DNA of 64,000 bases from Meloidogyne chitwoodi (Eukaryota > Nematoda > Chromadorea > Rhabditida > Meloidogynidae): positions 744,001 to 808,000 of the forward strand of contig JACZZP010000018.1 of NCBI GenBank assembly GCA_015183035.1, read 5' to 3'. This document shows, piece by piece, positions 51,701 through 61,917 of the stretch. A model generated the notes under the pieces. The model saw only the letters and a program-made list of their open reading frames with translations, searched no databases and was not told the origin of the DNA. Position 1 is the stretch's first letter. Every line of letters begins with the position of its first letter. Position numbers and translations under genes: made by a program.

Positions 51701-54700
51701 CCTGCGTCTAGATGGCCTCTTGCGATTAATTGTCCTGCGTCTAGATGGCCTCTTGCGATTAATTGTCCTGCGTCTAGATGGCCCCTTACGATTAATTGTC
51801 CTGCGTCTAGATGGCCCCTTGCGATTACTTGTCTTGCGTCTAAATGGCCCCTTGCGATTAATTGTCCTGCGTCTAGATGGACCCTTGCGATTATTTGTCT
51901 TGCGTCTAAATGGCCCCTTGCGATTAATTGTCCTGCGTCTAGATGGCCCCTTGCGATTATTTGTCTTGCGTCTAAATGGCCCCTTGCGATTAATTGTCCT
52001 GCGTCTAGATGGACCCTTGCGATTATTTGTCTTGCGTCTAGATGGCCTTGAAACATTTTAAAAAAATATTTCCGACCTACGAGTTCGAACCCGCATTGGA
52101 ATTAGCAAATCAAGCACATTACCACTACACCACAACTCATCTTATCCATTTTTCAATAAAAGTTCTTTTGTCTTTGCCTACCATCTCATAAATTTCAATT
52201 TTTAAATTCCATTCCAGAGGACATCTACCTTTTATCTTTATCCGATCTTTTTAATTTTTATACCATTCGATAGCCCAAAGTCTGAAGGTGTGCCCTACCG
52301 TTGGGACCAACTCTGTACCTTTATCCACAAAAAAGTTGTAGTCCAAAAACCACAGCTACTGCCCTTTTTCTCTTGAAAAAAAACATGTTTTTTGACATTT
52401 TTTCGACATTGTTCGACATTTTTCAAAAAACGTTTATATACATTCGATAGCCCTTTCCCTAATCTATCGAATGGATATAACTTTATATATATAAAAATCA
52501 AAATTTATAAAGTTATTATAAAAAAACTCAAAAAACACCCTATTTTATTCTTATAGGTGAAATAAAAAAACATTTACAAATGTGCTCAAGTTCTGAATCA
52601 GTTGAAATAGATAATATTGCTGCTGATGCTAGAGCTTTAATTGAATAAGCAGGTATAAATAGTAGTAATATTAACTAAAAAGAAATTTATTTTTTATTTA
52701 TTAAAAAATAACCAAATTAGGTAAAAAAGGTTGTAAAGAATAATGAGAATTATCTGAAGATGGAAGATTAGGTCGAAGATGAGTAAGCGTAACAATCAAT
52801 GGAAAGGAAAGAAATAATTGTTTACATCCAAATTGTTTCCGTGAATTATTTTTATAAGTAAATCCTTCAGATACATAAGCTATTTGCATCAAAAGAAATT
52901 TATAGAGCAACGGATATCTTAAATATTAAAAAATATATAAATGTAAATAATACCTTTTGAAAAATTCATTAGCTGTTTGTTTGCAACGAGGCTCAATGTG
53001 TAAAGTTCGTCTCTCAACTGCTGGTGTCCCAAAAATTCGTTTAACAAGTGCAGCAAATAGCTGCATATATGCATTTCTTACAGGCCAAATTTCTGATGAA
53101 GATCCGTTAATTGTTATTTTAAATGCACACTCAACATGAGGAAGAACGAGTTCGGAAAATTTTGAGTGCATGAAAAGAAGTCTGAGAACATTAATGCAAT
53201 GAACTCTAAAAATAAAGAAAGTAAAAAACAATAAACTTTTTATTAAACTCTAATTCTGAATTTTGGCGCTCATTACAGGCTAGTAATTGTTTCATCGTTT
53301 GGTGAAATAAACCTTTTTCATCTTTCAGCTCGGTGCTTGGAGCATTTTCCAAAAGTGCTACAAACAAGTGCGGCAATCCAGCACTACGCCGAGTTACGCA
53401 AAGACGTTGATTGTCTTTAAAATAAATATAAAATTAAACAAAATATCTTTAAAAAACCATCTTTTCCAGTAAGAACTGCCAAAATTTGTGAAAGCCATTG
53501 CCTTGGATTATAAGGAAATATTATCTTGACATTTTCTTGTTGACATTCTTCGGTGTAAAGTGTCCAAAGACGTGGACATACAACCATAGAAAATTCATTA
53601 GAAGCAGCTTCAAAAGCCCCGCGGTGTCTACATTCTGTTAATTGTTGCCAGAAGAAATGAGCAATTTGTGAAATAAATTGGTTCAAATCATCTCCGAATA
53701 TTGATAATGCTAATGGAGAAGTCAAGTATTGACTAAATATGTGCGAAAATATTCCACTAATTGACTTATGTGCTCGGAAACAAGTTCTTGAAAGTTGTTG
53801 TGCATAAATATTGTAATCTATAAAACAATTAATAAATTAATAAAAACAAATAAACCTTCAATAGATAGAGAAGCATCATTTAGGCAAGGCATAAAACCTT
53901 CAGGAGACAATGAATGCACAACTGGAGAGACAATTTTATCAACAAGTATACATAACGAGTGGATCCGTTTTATTAATAAATAATCTTATAATTATTATTA
54001 ATTTATAATAAAAATTATAAATTTACTATTATTAATTTCAACATAGGGAAGTGATACTTTTAATGCATTAAGTGTTGCATGTAATTGAGGTGATTCCAAA
54101 AGTTCTGTCAAAATGTGTTGACTTATCCCTTCATTTTTCTGTGCTGCACGAGTGCAGCTTTCTTCAGCCATCTCTAACAATTTTTCAATAAAATTAAGCT
54201 TTGCCATAAACTTCATTTTAGGAAGAAGGAAATAAAGCCTTTTAAGGTAATGATAAATTTATTGACAAACTAAATAATAAATAACCTATATTTAATTGCT
54301 TGTTGATGTCGTGGCATGTTAGGTATTGTGTGCAAAAATAGCCATTCTTCGCTTGAAATTTGCGAACGAGAAGTTTGTAACCAACCAAGAGACTCAAAAT
54401 TATTCAATAAATTTAAAGCGATTTTCTGGAATTTTTTTTTAAAAGTTTCTTTTTTAATTAAGATTTGATGTACCTGACAAGCTTCAAATTGATCATCTAA
54501 TGATTCAATTAATTTTTGTTGCTCTTCAGAACCAATCCAATGCTTCATTCCTATAAATGAGAGTTATGCAAAAAGTTATGTTGCAAATAAAGTGCGTCAC
54601 AAACGTCTGCATAAAAATGAATCCTGACCGTCGGAATCATTGAATGGAGTGAATAAAATAGATAAAAGAGTTAAAGCTGAAATCCTTGTCGAAAATGGAA

Positions 54701-57638
54701 TTTTATTTTCTTCATCATTTTTTTCATATCCTTCATCTTGATCATTTTCTTCTTCAATATACTCGTTTTCTTCGATTCCTAGATATGAAATTAATTTTTA
54801 GTTTAACTTGAATCAAAAATGTTTACCATTTGTCTCCATCCGCAGAGAAGAGTCTACATCATTTTTTCTTACTTTCGTTTTTTCTGTATTAGTTGTTAAA
54901 CTTTCCATTAATGTCCTATGCCAATCAGAATCCGCTAAAAATAATAAATTTAATTTTATCCAATAAATTATTATGACGAACATATCATTTCAAAAGCAAA
55001 ATTGCTCAGCCATCGCAAAAATGAAAGGTATTCGTTAAGTTGGGTATTCTCTTTATCATCACATTTTAATGATTTTATTAAAGATTTCGAATGTTCTCTG
55101 ATACGTGAAATAAGCTGAAAATATATTTAAAAAATTTTAAACAATATACCTTTGAGAATTGACAAAAAACCGCCTGTCGAGCGGCCGGTGTTGATAAATT
55201 CATTACACCAGACGACATGAATTCACGTGCAAATTCAAGTTCTGATAATGAAAATAGAAAATAAGAAATTGAAACAAATTAAACAAATATTATTAGCAAT
55301 AAACTTGCCTGTACATGAGACCGGCTGCGAACCTTTTGGATGAAAGCAAAGCAATGACCAAGCGGTTAAACGAGTCTAGATAAAAAATTGAACAAATCAT
55401 TTTTATTATATTAATGTTAAAACCTCAAAATCTCTGTCCATTAGTGCATCATACATATCCTTATCGGCCCTTTCGACACCTATACTTTTTGCTAATAATT
55501 CTTTCCATCCCTCGGATCCGTTTTGAATTTCGTATAAATGAACAATAGCTAGGCGGAGTAAAACACATAAGGCACGTCGTGAATGAGTAGAAGTACGAGA
55601 AAAATCTAAAAAGAATTATTTTCAAATTGTAATAAGAAGACTATCTCACTAATTAACATAGGAAATTCGGCAAAAAACCAGTTTCTAGTTTCAGGAGAGC
55701 GTAGTAATGCCGGTAATAATTTATTTTCTAATGCCTGCCTTGATCTTGACTAAAATTTACTATTGTCAAAAAATATATATATTGCAAACATGAATATTCT
55801 CACTAATGAAAAGAGTTTTGATCCAAGTTAAATGCAAATTCAGACGATTTTTCTGCCCCTCTTTTCCATCGCAATCAGCTTTTCTACTAATAAGTGAGGC
55901 ACGAATATCATCAACCAATAAATTGCATATCTAAACCATTTTATAAAAATAAAGACGCAAAAAAACCTGTACAGTCGGAGGTTCATTTTCAATCCATTTG
56001 TATACATTAATTACAAACCCATCAGATATAATTAGTTGCCTCAGTTCTGGGTGTAAATGAAGCAAGCAGGTCTGAAATTGATTTTCATTTTTTATCCAAA
56101 TTTAAATAGTAAGGGGAAAACCGTCACTAGACAACTAATGCATGTATAATAATTTTAATCCTGCGAAAAAAATGTTTTGATTTTTGGCGAAATAGAATCA
56201 TCTTTAAAAGAGCCAAAAACATTAAAGTTACCAATGCCATTGCTCGTTGTTTAGTAATCGATGAATTCTTTTCATTTGCTTCTCCGATAATATTTCGTCC
56301 AAACGACAAAAGAAAATCACATAAAGTACTGCCATTTCTTTTGTAACATAAGGAGTGCTTACTGGAGGAATTTACATTATCTGAAAGATGATGAAAAAAT
56401 CTTTACGATGGGAATCCTAAAAAACGATGCCTACTTTAAGAAAAAATGGCCTGACTACAGTTTCCGTACTTTTTTTATTTTCGGACGAGTTATATGTCAT
56501 TCGAAAGAGCTCGTCGAGCTGAGTCGAATGACATAAAAACTAGTCCGCGGAAACAACTATGGGCCAAGTTATAGGTCCTCAAATTTGGAAAACCATAGGG
56601 GGGAGTAAGCTCATTTTTGGGGTGAAAAATTCGAATATGTGTATGATAGCTCATTCGACTCGGCTCTTCGAGACCTATCGAATGAGACCAAAATTGTCGA
56701 GATTGAACGATTTTGAAGAAAGTTATGAAGGATCGAAGTTTGATGGAAACACGCCAAACTTGGACCTATTAGGAGTGTTTTATGACTTCTTCGTGTGGGA
56801 GCCCATCTCTCGTTGGCTTTTGTTACATACGTTATTCTACAGCGCAAATTACAACAAAATAATTAATTCAGTGAAAATAATTTAGGAGCAGCCGCGGTAA
56901 TCACCTCAAATGAGCTTACTCCCCTCTATGATTTTTCAATTTTCGGGGGTCTGTAACTTGGCCCATAGTTGTTTCCGCGGACTAGTTTTTATGTCATTCG
57001 ACTCAGCTCGACGAGCTCTTTCGAATGACATATAAATCGTCCGAAAATAAAAAAAGTACGGAAACTGTAGTTTAGCCGAAAAAATTTTGCAGAACTAAAA
57101 ACAAAATAAATTGCTAACCATGACAGTAAATTCTGTGAATTTCAAGAAGATTTTTTAGAATTGAAACTGCTTGGAATCCAACTGCATCCGCAAAAGGAAA
57201 ATCCAAAAGGTAAAAGCAAAAATCAACAAGCTGAAGGAAATCATTTTGATGCAATGGCACTGAAAATTCGCTGCAATATTTCAAATAAACAATTTTAAAT
57301 ATGATATTCAAATAAACCTTAAAGTCGCAGAGAAACGGCAAAGTACTTTGGAACATTTAAGCAAATGGGAAGTATCGTTCCCGCGCTGGCAAATCTCGAC
57401 CAGAATTAACCTCAAACAATGACCAATCAAGAATCCTAAAATTTAACATATTTATAATAAAAAAGATCAAATAAATTTACATCATTTCTTTAATTTTCAT
57501 GATCTCCCTAATTTACTAACCTTGTTCACGGTGCTCTTCAAAATCATAACAACAAGGTTCTAACCATTTTGGGTCGGCTCGCAAGAAGAGAAACTTCATT
57601 TCATCAATAGAACTTACAATTGAACAGTCCATCCTGAT
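48763..57638 (-). CDS. THADA/Trm732-like regulator of tRNA 2'-O-methylation
   Basis: A long gene of about 18 exons. The assembled protein starts MDCSIVSSIDEMKFLFLRAD (57638) and contains GFLIGHCLRLILVEICQRG, LLHLHPELRQLIISDGF and FSMVVCPRLW. The THADA core follows: TRRSAGLPHLFVALL, LRVHCINVLRLLFMHSKFSE, IWPVRNAYMQLFAALVKRIFG, TANEFFKRYPLLYKFLLMQ and PAYSIKALASAAI. The RRSAG, WPVRN and EFF.R(Y/F)P.LY motifs are diagnostic. THADA/Trm732 works with FTSJ1/Trm7 to methylate position 32 of tRNAs. Vertebrate THADA is much longer, so the N-terminal part is reduced or missed. The last intron (48987-52577) is 3.6 kb; the exons on both sides join in phase (ATT T|TA AAT) and match THADA on each side. A second large intron holds a 620-bp foldback. 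Confidence 0.85.
49064..50375. mobile_element. TIR-bounded element carrying an 11-bp minisatellite (inside THADA intron)
   Basis: Inverted ends: CGCTTCGCGCTTGTAACACT-AATTCTAG on the left (49066-49093) pairs with TTTAGAATCAGTGTTACAAG-CGCGAAG on the right (49/50 kb, 50349-50375). Outside the left end, CCAGCCGCTTCGCGACTGG (49035-49053) repeats the CGCTTCGCG core. The interior has no protein-like frame; it holds A/C-rich sequence, TGTACA-rich sequence at 49370-49440, and the 11-bp repeat. It abuts the next TIR element at about 50388. Confidence 0.6.
49450..50265. repeat. 11-bp minisatellite (GAGCCAAACTT to GAGCTCAAATC)
   Basis: Tandem degenerate 11-mers. The left part is GAGCCAAACTT-like and the right part (from about 50010) is GAGCTCAAATC/GAGCTTAAATC/GAGCTCATATA-like, with the 11-bp phase of GAGC kept through most of the block. 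The array continues with the same unit at 51103-51245, on the far side of a foldback element. Confidence 0.8.
50620..51086. mobile_element. foldback/MITE nested in the 2.2-kb element
   Basis: Arms of about 125 bp: left 50620-50745 starts CAAGGGAACATCACAACATG, and right 50961-51086 ends in its inverse. Shared inner landmarks are CGATTTTGRCAAAACCTATRC, TTCGAAAGAGCTTTTTGAGT and ACAGAATCC. The loop region holds a CT-rich strand, an AGCGGCCGCT palindrome (50865-50874, a NotI-type site, remarkable in such AT-rich DNA) and an AG-rich strand. The terminal CAAGGGAACAT is shared with the element at 58240-58819. Confidence 0.85.
51103..51245. repeat. 11-bp minisatellite, second block
   Basis: GAGCTTAAATC, ATGCTCAAATC and GAGCTCATCTT 11-mers lie directly after the nested foldback and run into the 33-bp minisatellite without a gap. 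Same unit family as 49450-50265. Confidence 0.75.
51246..52050. repeat. 33-bp GC-richer minisatellite
   Basis: About 24 tandem 33-bp units (GATGGCCCCTTGCGATTACA-TGTCCTGCGTCTA). Variants come in ordered blocks: eight units with ATTACATG, then ATTATTTG, then ATTAATTG with GGCCTC, then a terminal part alternating two variants as a 66-bp higher-order repeat. Because 33 is divisible by three and the unit has no stop in three frames, long open frames (over 270 codons) exist on both strands; these are a by-product. Thirty-three is three times the neighbouring 11-bp period. Confidence 0.95.
52076..52140 (-). pseudogene. tRNA-like sequence with box A/box B (tRNA-derived)
   Basis: The minus strand reads GTTGTGGTGTAGTGGTAATG (box A, TGGTGTAGTGG, matches the TRGYNNARNNG consensus), then GCTAA in an anticodon-loop position and GCGGGTTCGAACTCGT (T-arm/box B, one position off consensus). 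The T-stem forms with wobbles; the anticodon stem is poor and the acceptor does not close well. It looks like a tRNA relic or SINE head carried in the 2.2-kb TIR element, just beside the 33-bp minisatellite. Confidence 0.5.
56453..57073. mobile_element. 620-bp foldback element in a THADA intron
   Basis: Near-perfect inverted arms. Left (56453-56573) opens ACTACAGTTTCCGTACTTTT and includes GTCATTCGAAAGAGCTCGTC and CTAGTCCGCGGAAACAACTA; right (56952-57073) is the inverse. A weaker inverted zone (CATAGRGGGGAGTAAGCTCAT) extends each arm to about 170 bp. No transposase frame. A diverged copy lies at 20348-20760 and a fragment at 57765-57930. It sits between THADA exons ending near 57119 and starting near 56388. 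Confidence 0.9.
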
Positions 57639-57764
57639 ATGAAAATTTATTTAATTTTTAAGCATTACAAGAAAATGAAAAAATAAATTTAATATTTAAC
57701 AAAAGTACAAATATTTAATTTGTTTAATTTTAGAAATAATTAAACATTTATAAAAGTCAAGCTG

Positions 57765-57930
57765 AGTTGAATGATACAAAAATAGTTCGCGGAAACAGCA
57801 AAGGAGCAATACAGGTCACTGAAAATCGAAAAACTATTGGCGGGACCAAAAACTTTTGGGGTAAGAAAATTCAACTATGATTTGATGGCTCATTCGAAAG
57901 AGCTTCTCGAGCTGAGTATAAAGATATAAA
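57765..57930. mobile_element. fragment of the same foldback family
   Basis: Shares GCTGAGTYGAATGAYA, TTCGCGGAAACA, ATCGAAAAACTATTGG and GCTCATTCGAAAGAGCTTCTCG with the arms of the 56453-57073 element, in shortened and diverged form. It lies upstream of the THADA start in the 57639-58023 spacer. Confidence 0.65.
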
Positions 57931-58023
57931 AAACTAACGAAACAGAATAATATTTGTTTACATCCTAAAACAAAAATAAAGCACTGATCAAAGGATCGTT
58001 TTAAAAAATCTTATGTTAACACA

Positions 58024-58250
58024 TTAATTAATATTCAGCTTCTCATTGATCTTCTTCAGATCCAACATCGTCTGCCTTTGTAGTTCGGTAAACCAGAATG
58101 CGTAGATTGTCATAAGCGTAATTATTGCAATAAATGCTGCCACGAAACCGGACCATGCGGAGAGGTTGTTACAAAAAGGCGAATTATCAACTAAAATTTA
58201 AATCTCAATTAAATTTTAAAGAAAAATAAACTAGACTTACAAGGGAGCAT
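58024..58250 (-). CDS. small single-pass membrane protein, function unknown
   Basis: Two exons. A four-residue start exon (ATGCTCCCTT|GTAAGT, from 58250) joins in phase at AAATTTTAG|TT to an exon encoding DNSPFCNNLSAWSGF, a hydrophobic segment (VAAFIAIITLMTIYAFW) and a charged helical tail (FTELQRQTMLDLKKINEKLN), ending in TAA at 58024. About 58 residues. The second exon has normal codon use and convincing membrane topology; the start is less sure, because the ATG lies inside the terminal inverted repeat of the element at 58240-58819. Same strand as THADA and 386 bp upstream of it. I do not recognise the family. Confidence 0.5.
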
Positions 58251-58819
58251 TTTTTACTGTAAGTGCGAATTTGATTTATTTTTTGGTACCAATGGATAGA
58301 GCAACCCCGACTTCCTATTGTGAAGTAAGTTTCTTTTTCTTGCAAAATGGCTTTGAACCGAGATATAGCCGTCCAAAGTTTCAGTCTGTGGGAGCGCTAA
58401 AGTATTGAAAAGGAAAGTAAAGAAGAGAGCGATTTTCTTCTTGTCTCTCTTTGCTTTTTCTTTCTCTGTTCTCTCTTAGCTTCCTTATAAGTGAAAATAG
58501 TGAGGTTAAACTTGGAGAGCCGGTTGACACGCATCCACTTGTTTTTAATTGAAAGGAAGAGAAAGAAAAAATTGTAAGCAGCGTGAAAGTTAAAAAATGG
58601 TCAATTAAAAAGAGTCTATCTTGCCTTCTCTCCTCTTTTCCCTCTTTCTACTCAGTACTCTTACGTTCCCAAATACTGAAACTTTGAACGGCTATAACTC
58701 GGTTCAAAGTCATTTTGCAAGAAAAAGAAACTTACTTCACAATAGTAAGTCGATGTTGCTCTATCTAATGCTACAAAAAAATAATCAAATACGCACATAC
58801 AGTAAAAAATGTTCCCTTG
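58240..58819. mobile_element. 580-bp foldback element between the small membrane gene and TAF7
   Basis: Arms of about 150-200 bp: left (from 58240, CAAGGGAGCATTTTTTACTG) and right (to 58819, inverse of CAAGGGAACATTTTTTACTG). Inner matches include TTGTGAAGTAAGTTTCTTTT, TGCAAAATGRCTTTGAACCG, GTTATAGCCGTTCAAAGTTTCAG and the AGAAGAGAGCGA/CCTCTTTC region. No coding frame of its own; the open frames on both strands here are mirror images of the arms. Terminal CAAGGGARCAT is shared with 50620-51086. Confidence 0.88.
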
Positions 58820-59019
58820 TCTGAATAGTAAGGCATAGTTTAACGTTAAATTCACTTTTTCCTTTCAATTACTCAAAAGGACAAAAATTTGAACAAAAGA
58901 ATATTTATTTTTCCCAATTTGATCGTAAAAATCTCCAATTTATTTTTTAATTTAATTAGCATTTTCACGCAATTTTTTCTTTCATCTTTTAGATTTTCTT
59001 TAATTAATTCCTAAGAGAA

Positions 59020-60024
59020 ATGTCCGATGCTGCGGCAACTACATCACAAAGAATTCAAACAAAACGAGTAGAAAATGATTTTAATCCAGAATGGGAAAAT
59101 CATTTAATTATAAGATTTCCACCAGAAATTGCAAATAAAGTTAAAGATTATTTGGATGAAGATGCACATCATATAAGTCAAACCAAAATGAATATAAATT
59201 TTAATCAAAATCTGCGTTCTGGAACTTTAAACTTTGGCAAATATGATATGGATTTTTCTTTGTATGATTTGCCTTGCATTTCTGAGGTTATATTTTTTTT
59301 ACTTTTAAATAACCTGTTTATACTTTTATAAATTAAGAAAGGGCAAAAGGGTTATCTCTAAAAGGATTTGGTAAAATGTGAACAGGTTTTAATATGATGG
59401 ATCAGAATACCTCTAGGATTTCAAATTTTATTTATTTTCTACAATATTTTAGGTTATGAAAACTCTTGATAAAAAGACAATATATAAAGTCGCTAATATT
59501 TCTCAAATGATTGTTTGTTCACCTTCTGTTGAGAGAAAAAAATTAGCAAAGTCTGATGGTTCAATTGACAATGAAGGACAAGAAAAGCATGAATGGCCAC
59601 ATGGTATATGCCCACCAATGCGATTTGCACAACGTAAAAGATTTAGAAAAATTAAGAGAAAGAAATATATGGATGCTTCTGATGTTGAGAGAGAATTAAA
59701 AAGACTTTTAAGGTTTGGAAGAGAATTGATTTTTTTGGAATTAATTTTTTACTTTAATTTCTCTCTTTACATATTTAGATCCGATTTGAATGCAGTAAAT
59801 GTTAGATGGGAAGTTGTTTCCTTTGATGAAATGGAGAGAACAGAGAATGAAATGACACAAGAGTTGAAGGCTGGAATTAATGTAATACATAGGCGCTAAA
59901 CAAATAAAATAAAATTTTCTAAAAATTTATTTATTTTAAGGAGGAGATTAATAACCAACAGCCAGCAACTGATGATTTTGATTATGGATTATTTTTATCT
60001 GATTCAGAGAATGAAGATTCTTAA
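59020..60024 (+). CDS. TFIID subunit TAF7
   Basis: Four exons, about 235 residues. The N-terminal TAFII55 domain reads NDFNPEWENHLIIRFPPEIA, then MDFSLYDLPCISEVMKTLDK, KTIYKVANISQMIVCSP and WPHGICPPMRFAQRKRFRK, the TAF7 signature in order. The C-terminus is acidic (DDFDYGLFLSDSENEDS). The third intron starts at AAT|GTAATA near 59881. TAF7 binds TAF1 in TFIID and holds its acetyltransferase in check during preinitiation complex assembly. No frameshift or missing block. C. elegans has two TAF7 paralogues; which one this is cannot be said. Confidence 0.93.
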
Positions 60025-60303
60025 TTTTTTTAAATATATCAAAAGTTGAATATTCTCTTCTAAAGGTTTTTTTTATTTTTTGCTTTTTTTTCTATAATTA
60101 AAGAAACTGTCGGAATTAAATAATTCTATTTTTTTATTTTTCGAAAATCTTTTATGAGAACTTTATTTTTGTTGTAAATTCATTTTAAATGAAATGTATA
60201 AAATGTGATTTTATTTATATTTTGTAATTCTACTAAATTTATATATTTTTACAATATTTATAAATTTTATATTTAAAATAATTATTTTGGCCAAAGGGGA
60301 AAT

Positions 60304-61917
60304 ATGCCCCAAAGGCAAAGAAAGAAAATATTTCTTTTTTGTTTATTAACTGGTTTTGTTATTTGTTGTATTCTTTGGCTTAATTCTTTTGGTTGCTTTA
60401 AATTGGAACGGACTTTTTCTGAAATTAAATATTCAATTGATAACAGAAAATTAAATGAATTGGAAGTTTCTGATCCTTTTATTTTTATTGGAGGAATTCC
60501 AAGGTTTTTTTTTTAATTTATTAATTGTTTATAAATTTAATATTTTAAATTCTTTTTAAATATTTTAAAATTAAAGATCAGGAACTACATTAATGCGTGC
60601 AATGTTAGATGCCCATCCAGATGTTAGATGGTTTGTTTTTTTATTAAAAAAATATTTTTTTTAATTCAAGTGGAGAAGAAACTCGTGTAATTCCACGTAT
60701 TTTGGCTTTACGAGCACAATGGAAAAAGAGCGAAAAGGAATGGAGACGACTTCAAGTATTTTTTTAACTTTTAAAGTCGTTAATTTCCACTTTTTTGATG
60801 GGGGACTGCTATATTCTTTAATACTTAATTTAACAATATTTTCAATAAATAATTAATTTTAAATTTTTAAAAAATTTAAGGAAGCTGGTGTTACTGAAAA
60901 TGTCATTAATTCAGCAATTTCTGCTTTTATCGTTAATATAATAATTGGTCATGGTGATCCAGCACCTCGTTTATGCAATAAAGATCCTTTTACTTTAAAA
61001 TCAACAGTTTATCTTTCTGGATTATTTCCAAAAGCTAAATTTATTTTTATGATAAGAGATGGAAGAGCAACTGTTCATTCAATTATTTCAAGAAAAATTA
61101 CAATTACTGGATTTGATTTGAATGATTTTAAACAATGCCTTCAAAAATGGAATTCTGGAATTGAGGTTATTATTTTATTTATTTTTAATTTTTATTAAAT
61201 CAATTTGACTTAGTTTTTGTGTTTAAAAGTGTTTAAAATTAACCAAAAATTACAGGTAATGAACGAACAATGTAAACAAGTTGGTGATGATAAATGTATT
61301 CGTGTTTACTATGAACAGGTTTTTTAATTTTATTTATTTTTCAAAATTTTTTTTTAAAGCTTGTTTTACATCCTGAACAAGAAATGCGTAAAATTTTGGC
61401 TTTTTTAAATTTACCTTGGAATATTTCTGTTCTTCATCATGAAATGTTTATTGGAAATAAAATATCTCTTTCTAAAACTGAAAGAAGTACTGATCAAGTA
61501 ATTAAACCAGTTAATTTAGGTTTTTTTTATATTTTAAGAATAAGAAGTTAATTGATTTTTTAAGATGCTCTTTCTAAATGGGTTGGAAAAATACCTGAAG
61601 ATGTAGTTAATCAAATGGATGAAATAGCTCCAATGCTAAGGATACTTGGATATGATCCTGTTAGTTTATATTAAATTATTTTATATTTATTAAAATTAAA
61701 TAATTAAATATTTTTTAAATAAAAACAGAATGCCAATCCACCAAATTATGGTCAGGCAGATGAATTTGTAAAAATAAAAACAGATCAGATTCATAAAGAC
61801 GAACAAAAATGGTATAATAAAGCTAAGGATATGGTTATTGACCCAGAAAGGATACAAAGGCCTCAACAAGAAATTAATTCTTTTAAACAAATTAATGTGA
61901 CTATTTTGGCAGGCTAA
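60304..61917 (+). CDS. protein-tyrosine sulfotransferase (TPST)
   Basis: Eight or so exons, about 370 residues. A short cytoplasmic basic head (MPQRQRKK) and one signal-anchor segment ([18 protein letters not shown]) make it a type II Golgi protein. [19 protein letters not shown] is the 5'-phosphosulfate loop for PAPS, and [15 protein letters not shown] carries the catalytic Glu and Arg. [19 protein letters not shown] is the 3'-phosphate-binding motif, and [10 protein letters not shown] and [20 protein letters not shown] follow. It sulfates tyrosines of secreted and membrane proteins; in C. elegans the enzyme is needed for cuticle formation. It follows TAF7 on the same strand after 279 bp. 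Confidence 0.95.

Larger units (their letters stand above)
50389..52557. mobile_element. 2.2-kb long-TIR element inside the last THADA intron
   Basis: Left end CCATAAGAGAAAAATAGGGCG (50390 on) and right end ACCCTATTTTATTCTTATAGG (to 52557) are inverted. Further in, ATTCGATAGATTATGGAAAGGGCTATCGAATG (left, 50468-50499) and its inverted counterpart (about 52443-52474), then GACAATGTCGAAAAAATGTC and its counterpart, extend each arm to roughly 180-200 bp. No transposase frame is visible, so it is non-autonomous. It carries a nested foldback (50620-51086), 11-bp and 33-bp minisatellites and a tRNA-like segment. Its right end is about 20 bp from the THADA donor site. Confidence 0.7.

Noticed and set aside
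51230..52061. Long open frames on both strands (about 270 codons)
   Set aside because: They arise from a stop-free 33-bp tandem repeat whose length is a multiple of three; there is no start context, no flanking exon and no domain.
52555..52641. A plus-strand last exon (GEIKKHLQMCSSSESVEID...)
   Set aside because: No plus-strand exons precede it. The minus-strand reading continues THADA in phase from the exon above and joins the final exons below.
56559..56885. Open frames on both strands in the 56.5-kb region
   Set aside because: They lie in the inverted-repeat element within a THADA intron and mirror each other; no domain or codon signal.
58621..58855. Overlapping opposite-strand frames, one with a signal-like start
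   Set aside because: Both are readings of the right arm of the 58.2-58.8-kb foldback.
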